Shown piece after piece: positions 59,027-64,000 of a stretch of DNA of 64,000 bases (the first letter of the stretch is position 1; every line of letters starts with the position of its first letter). The position numbers were made by a program, and so were the translations under genes. The stretch is from Akebia trifoliata (taxonomy: Eukaryota; Streptophyta; Magnoliopsida; Ranunculales; Lardizabalaceae), in the NCBI GenBank assembly GCA_017979445.1, contig JADQWC010000133.1, positions 124,001 through 188,000 on the forward strand, written 5' to 3'. The notes under the pieces were generated by a model. The model had not been told where the DNA came from. It did no database searches and saw only the letters and a program-made list of their open reading frames with translations.

Positions 59027-60093
59027 AGGACATAGGCTAAACATGAATCTTTACTTAGGTACAGGGTACCGGTTAAACAAATACATCTTCTCATAATAAC
59101 AAGTCTATTTTATTTTTATCCAAGTATTATTGACTTAGACTTTACTAGTCTCAATGTTCTGTCTATACTATTTTTCCTTGAAATTCTGACCTAACAACTT
59201 TATTTCAATTGAAGGTAATTAATGCCATACAAAACTTCTCAAATTTTTTTCCAACAACCAATTTAGTAGCTATAGTGTTTTGAAAATGACTATCATGTCC
59301 TATTAAACTTCAATAATCAATTTGGATACATCATTTTAACTAGTCTAGAGGAACTACATGTTTGAAAATCTTTTCAACCACATTCATAAAACTTAGAGGA
59401 ACATCTTCACGTAAATGAAATTCTAACAACACTTTTAAAGTAAGCATTATATTTATTCACAGCTATATGTGCAATTAATTTGATGTATTTCAATCTAACC
59501 ACAAAATCTTTTTTTGACAATTTTAACAAACTTGTTTGAATCCTACAAAAATCAAAACCCAAGAAAGGGTTCTAGTCTAGATAAAATTAATAGCAAAGGA
59601 CATGTATAGTTTAAACTACAAAAATAATAAAAAGAACTCTTTAAAGACTTAATGTGACTTTGCTTAAGATAACATTCTAGTGTTCTCACAATGTAAAATC
59701 ATCTAATGAGATCAGATACTTCGGTGAGGATGGATTTTGAATATATGCCCATGGAATCAACAACCAAGCAATCACATACCCAACAATTTGTGAAGAAAAC
59801 TTTGATCCTTAGGAGTTCACATAGTTTTAATCAACCAAAAAATATCCCTAACATAAAATTAAAGATATATTCAATCAACAAAAAAATTAAAGATATATGC
59901 TAATTGACACAATGTACTCTTTAGAGTAATTTAGTGTTTCATACAGATTCTTCTAGCAAATATAAGATTTGGAGAATAGTAATGGTTTGTTTTCTTTCAA
60001 TAGTAAAACCACCAATCATATTAACAAATAACATTAAAATTAGAATGTGAAATCCTAAAATAATTGAGGAAAATATGAGTTTCGAACAAAAGT
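59027..60093. other. Unassigned region between LTR elements
   Basis: AT-rich, with no recognised gene. The 65-codon frame at 59706-59903 has no known motif. The first bases (AGGAC) form the right TSD of the family C element. Confidence 0.4.
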
Positions 60094-63000
60094 ACAATAC
60101 CCCAAATTTTTAACTCGTATCTCAAAAAAATCAAATGGTGATATTTTGAGGAAAATTTCGAAATAGGGTCTTAGAGTAAAAAACTAATATATTATTTTGT
60201 TTAATTTCAAGGAAAACTGACTCCGCCATTAGATTCAAAAAGGTTGGAATATATACTTTAGCCTATAAGCAAGTTGGAATTCAAGTTTGGATGAAAAAGT
60301 TATAAAATCTTTGAATTTCGAGTTAAGTAGGAGCCAAAGTAGTGAAATTTTGTTAGAGCGAGAATCAGGAAAATTTGAAGCCACCATTAGGTCCATAACG
60401 AAAAATTATTCAAAATGGGATACTTACTCGTCATTTTTCGAGTCTGAATAGTTAAGCTATCGCCAAAACTAGAAACAATGGAAAGAAAATTATGAATATA
60501 CCCTCAGCCTTTCTATTTAAAATAAAGTTGGTTTCTTTTATTTATTTATCTTCTTCTCCAAAGAACCAAATGGCAGCCAACTCCCAACCTAAGGGTTTGG
60601 ACCTGTTCCCTTCAAGATTCATTGAGATCGAAGCCGAGTTAAGCCTTGACAAAGAAGACAAAGTTGTCGGCTACGACGAGAGCTATAACTTCACCATCTT
60701 TGATTTTCCTTTCTCATTCATTTTCCCAATCCTCCATAAAAAATCACCTGTGTAATTTGAGTGAACCTCAACGCACTCCATCTGAGGGCTTCATCAAGTT
60801 AAGAGTTAGGTCTATCTTTTATTGCAGAAGAGAAGGAGAACGTCATCGTTGGATGCCTTGAAAACCTTCATTCATTTTGTATTCAAGTCAACCCAACCTC
60901 GACTCTCGTGCCATCCAATCATGATTTTTAGTGTTAGCTCATCACCCTTAGCGTCCACAACTGTAAGGGACTTTCAGTTTTTAGTAGTAACTTTAGATTT
61001 CAAAAATGTGCATTTAGGTTTTTAACAAAACTTATTGTTTGTTTTTAAATCGTAGAAATCTTATAATTGATTTTAAATTTATGTTAGAATAAAAGATTTG
61101 ATGTGTTTTTATCAAGTTTTAACAACAAATTCGGGGATGGGTCGAAGGGTTCGAAGAACTGAAGAAAAACCTGAAAAATGGATCGAAAAATTAAAAATTC
61201 GTGTAATGGTTTATTACTGTCGGCAGGAGTTGGCGGTACCACCGACACCTGCCAAAGGCCATTCTGTCAGTTCCACCGATAGATTCATACTTCTGCCACT
61301 AACAACCACCGAAATAAATTTGTTCAAAATAGTTTTTGGCTTTTTGATTGTCTTCTTCATGCCTTATACATATTTTTCCATCTTTCATTTCATTAAAAAT
61401 ATTATAGTAACATTTACTTTAAGTTCTTTAATGAAATTATGGTTTTACCCTCCATTTCGGAATAATGAGAATGATTTTAAGATCCAAATCTCAAAAGATC
61501 AAAATCTGAATTTTGATTTAAAGAATAAAACGTAAATTTTGATGTTTTCGACAAATTTTCAAAAATTTATATCTTTCACGTTACTTTGAATTAGACTACG
61601 AAAAATTATATGGTGTCGAATCTCGTGTTAAAGACTTACATTTTCAAAAACTCGTTTTCAATTTTGAGAACTTTGGAAAATTGAATTTCCAACACTTAGT
61701 CAAATTTCTACCAGCTTTTCCAGTGTTGGCACGCCTTCGTGTACCTATTGGGATCCCGTTTTATCAAAAATTTAATAATTTTTTTGATTGACTGCTCAAA
61801 GTAAATTTGAAAGTTTGAAAAAAAAAGGTTTGACTTGAAAAGATGAAAAGTGAAAATGTCGAAAGAATAGGAAAAGGGATGAAACGGTAAAATGTCAGAA
61901 TCACACCCGAAGGGTTATGTTTGCATTTTACATTATATGTTGTGTGTAGGTTGGTGAAAGGATATCCAGGTATAATAAATGGTTGCAACTTTATTTAAAT
62001 TATGTTGGTGCAGAGGGTCCAAGTTCTGTTATTTATTTTAGGCTTAGTGGCCACAGTTGCATGGTAGGAAACTGGATATCCATTCTCAACCCTGTATTAT
62101 TAATTTCTCTTTTATTTTTAAAGAAAGATAATATATATAAGTAGTTATTTTGTGAACTATTAAAGAGTCTGTGAACGCCTAAAGGGATTCTATGTCATAT
62201 CATCCGGAGTGGTGTACTATCTTGGGATGTACGATAGTCTAAGCTCATACGTGGTATGGAAAACGTATGAGAATTGACTCAAAACTGGAATCCATGTCCA
62301 TTCCTTTCTATCTTTACCATTGAACGTGTATTGTAAAGGTAGTCAAATACGAATGGAGTGTTTACATGCCTGATAGGCATAGACGAAGATGATTAGTCAA
62401 TGATCACTAACAATCTAGTAGTAGTCAAACGTTCTGACACATCGAAAAGAGACCCATTGCTTAAGGTCATGTCAAACGGCCAGTCTGAGCAGAATAAATG
62501 ATCCCGTAAGTGTGGTAAACAGTGACCAGCCATAAAATCAAGAACTACACTTTTATTGAGGAATATCATGTCCCAACTGGGAGCGATCCAGTTGTGAATC
62601 CCAACTCTCTAATTCTACTGCTCCACCATTATGTATTATGTACATGTTGCTTTATTTCGAATTATAAACTGAAAAGCATGTCTACTATTCCAATGTTGTT
62701 ATTTAGATTTGTATAAAAACATAAATTTATAATGAGTACTGATGATTGATCTTATGTGAATTTTAAAATGTTTATCTGCTCATCCCTAGCTATTTGTACC
62801 AGTTAATCATATTTTCTCTTGTAAAACTTTGCATATATTAAACTGTTTAGCATGCTTACTCGATTATGTTTAGGAGAGGTTATTAATAGGAATTGGTGTT
62901 GTACTTACTGGGTAACCATTGTTACTCACCCTTTCCTTCTTATTTTTTTTTAGTTTCAGAACTTGCAATTACTGAGGTAAGCGTGGAGTCGACAAGTAAG

Positions 63001-63387
63001 GAGTACCTGGTCTGTCAGATCGACGACCAGAGTCTGTTGCATGGTGAATATTAGGACTACACCCTTTAATGTTGTTAGTTTCATCCAGGATGTATATAGA
63101 TTTTGGAGTTGAGTGTTAGGTTTATGTTAGAGTGAGAACACTTTTTGTCATCCTGTATATTGTTATAATTCCACACTCTGATCTACTCACGTGTTAGATA
63201 TATTTAGTCTTCCGCTGTTATTTCATGTTTGCATTTTCTTATACAAGATTTGTTGTATAATATCAAGTCTTCTAGTTCTGTGGAACGCTAACATAAATAG
63301 AGGGGGCCATGTCCAAATTTCGAGGTGCCAACTAGTACCTTGAGGTTTGGCATTGGGATTTGTGTTACCGTTTAGCGGGGCACCACA
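60094..63387 (+). repeat. 5' LTR of a forward family B element
   Basis: About 3.29 kb. The start is slightly mutated (TACAATACCCC where TGTAACACCCC is expected) and the end is GGGGCACCACA. It has a donor-like GTAAGG near 60967, a TGTCGG/CCACCGACA cluster near 61218-61255, the conserved block near 62398-62536 and TTTCAG near 62957. A primer site follows, so this is a true 5' LTR and its partner lies right of the window. Overlapping frames at 60492-60861 are leader by-products. Confidence 0.9.
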
Positions 63388-63389
63388 GA

Positions 63390-63401
63390 TGGTATTAGAG
63401 C
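63390..63401 (+). promoter_or_regulatory. Primer-binding site of right-edge family B element
   Basis: TGGTATTAGAGC, one base off the initiator tRNA-Met complement, two bases after the LTR end. The same variant occurs at 27594-27605. Confidence 0.9.
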
Positions 63402-63744
63402 ATAACTTTAGATTCGTATGGGATACAGATCCGCTATGTTTTGGAGAGTAGGCTGGTACCACGGGCATTAGAGATAATTATATAGCGTCATTAGGAATTC
63501 GATATCCGAGCTCATCAGTAGTTTTATATTGCGATTGCAAGCTCTTCCGTGTCTAGAAGTCCGTAGAACCTAATAAGCCTAAGATAAGATTCTAGGCTCA
63601 TTCTACAGTAATGGAAATGACATTCATTACTAGATTCCTCATTATAATAGTAGTTAATTCTTCCGTAATAATAATGTTGGCATTGTTTTAAGAAGTGTTT
63701 TGCTTATGATAAATAGTAAATTACTGAACATGCACGTTAGAAAA

Positions 63745-64000
63745 ATGCTAGGAAATAGAGTTACAACTAGACCCATGACAAGGAGTCAAACTGGTGGGGA
63801 AAACTTACATGGGTCAAGTAAACTCACCAAGATAGAACAGTTGGTAGAAGTAGTCTCAGAGTTATCCCAGAGTCAGGCCCACATGGAAAGGAGACAACCC
63901 AAGATGTTTGAGACTCAAATGATCATGATGGGGCAACTGACAAAAAGATTAGAGAGGATAGAAGAAAATTTCGACCACCATCTTAAGGATAAATCCCAAA
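63745..64000 (+). CDS. Gag N-terminus of family B element (runs off the window)
   Basis: The ATG at 63745 opens a frame that stays open to the window end (85 codons): MLGNRVTTRPMTRSQTGGEN, then SSKLTKIEQLVEVVSELSQ and MFETQMIMMGQLTKRLERIEE. It aligns without gaps to the reverse-strand gag at 33744-33460, which supports the start. The segment is rich in Leu/Glu/Lys heptad-like spacing and probably forms a coiled coil. A second ATG at the M of PMTRSQ is possible. The frame is uninterrupted here, so this copy may be less damaged than the other family B copies; the zinc knuckles and pol would lie outside. Confidence 0.8.
   Translation, partial: MLGNRVTTRPMTRSQTGGENLHGSSKLTKIEQLVEVVSELSQSQAHMERRQPKMFETQMIMMGQLTKRLERIEENFDHHLKDKSQ

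Noticed and set aside
59706..59903. 65-codon forward ORF
   Set aside because: Lys/Ile/Asn-rich, no motif; consistent with chance in AT-rich DNA.

Overview
The window is repeat-dense plant nuclear DNA, most likely from a dicot with a large genome. It is AT-rich and packed with LTR retrotransposons whose primer-binding sites match plant initiator methionine tRNA (TGGTATCAGAGC). It also holds a decayed CACTA (En/Spm) transposon, Tat/Ogre-lineage fragments and an array of very small (TRIM-type) LTR elements. I see no intact host gene; the only host-like coding trace is one orphan kinase exon. The species cannot be named from what I can read.

Layout. (1) 1-9178: a Ty3/gypsy chromovirus of Tekay type ('family A'), with its left LTR cut by the window edge. 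It has a nearly intact gag-pol carrying two frame breaks, a complete 3' LTR (5633-8173), and a second, collapsed internal unit plus LTR piece joined directly behind. (2) 9179-16484: old debris comprising a 58-bp tandem repeat, a reverse-strand Tat-like pol scrap, a heavily mutated CACTA TNP2-type transposase (11597-14920) and a fragment of the second CACTA protein. (3) 16485-21584: a reverse solo LTR of family A split by a forward solo LTR of the same family, each with an exact 5-bp target-site duplication (TSD). (4) 21590-22765: unassigned DNA with one calcium-dependent-protein-kinase-like exon.

(5) 22766-37388: a reverse-strand array of a second chromovirus-like family ('family B', 3.3-kb LTRs). 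Two internal regions share one middle LTR, most of pol is lost, and a forward solo LTR sits inside one gag. (6) 37395-38345: a forward Tat-lineage integrase relic, followed by 2 kb of unassigned DNA. (7) 40319-43293: a reverse solo LTR of a related family ('family C'). (8) 43982-59026: one family C element about 15 kb across, flanked by AGGAT/AGGAC. Its 5' LTR holds another family C solo LTR, its interior has been largely replaced by a GC-rich TRIM array (50757-52551), and its 3' LTR is split by a 4-kb Ogre/Tat-type solo LTR (53797-57825). (9) 60094-64000: the 5' LTR, primer site and open gag start of a forward family B element that runs off the right edge.

The LTRs of families A, B and C share a layout. 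Each has a TATA box, a short leader, a GTAGGT/GTAAGG donor-like site, and 1.6-2.0 kb later a TTACTCACC-like branch region, a pyrimidine tract and TTTCAG. A block of about 141 bp beginning with GTGATCAC is also conserved between families inside that putative leader intron. These shared signals, the TRIM array and the repeated shared-LTR arrays are the points most worth checking. All homology calls are by reading motifs; no database search was run.
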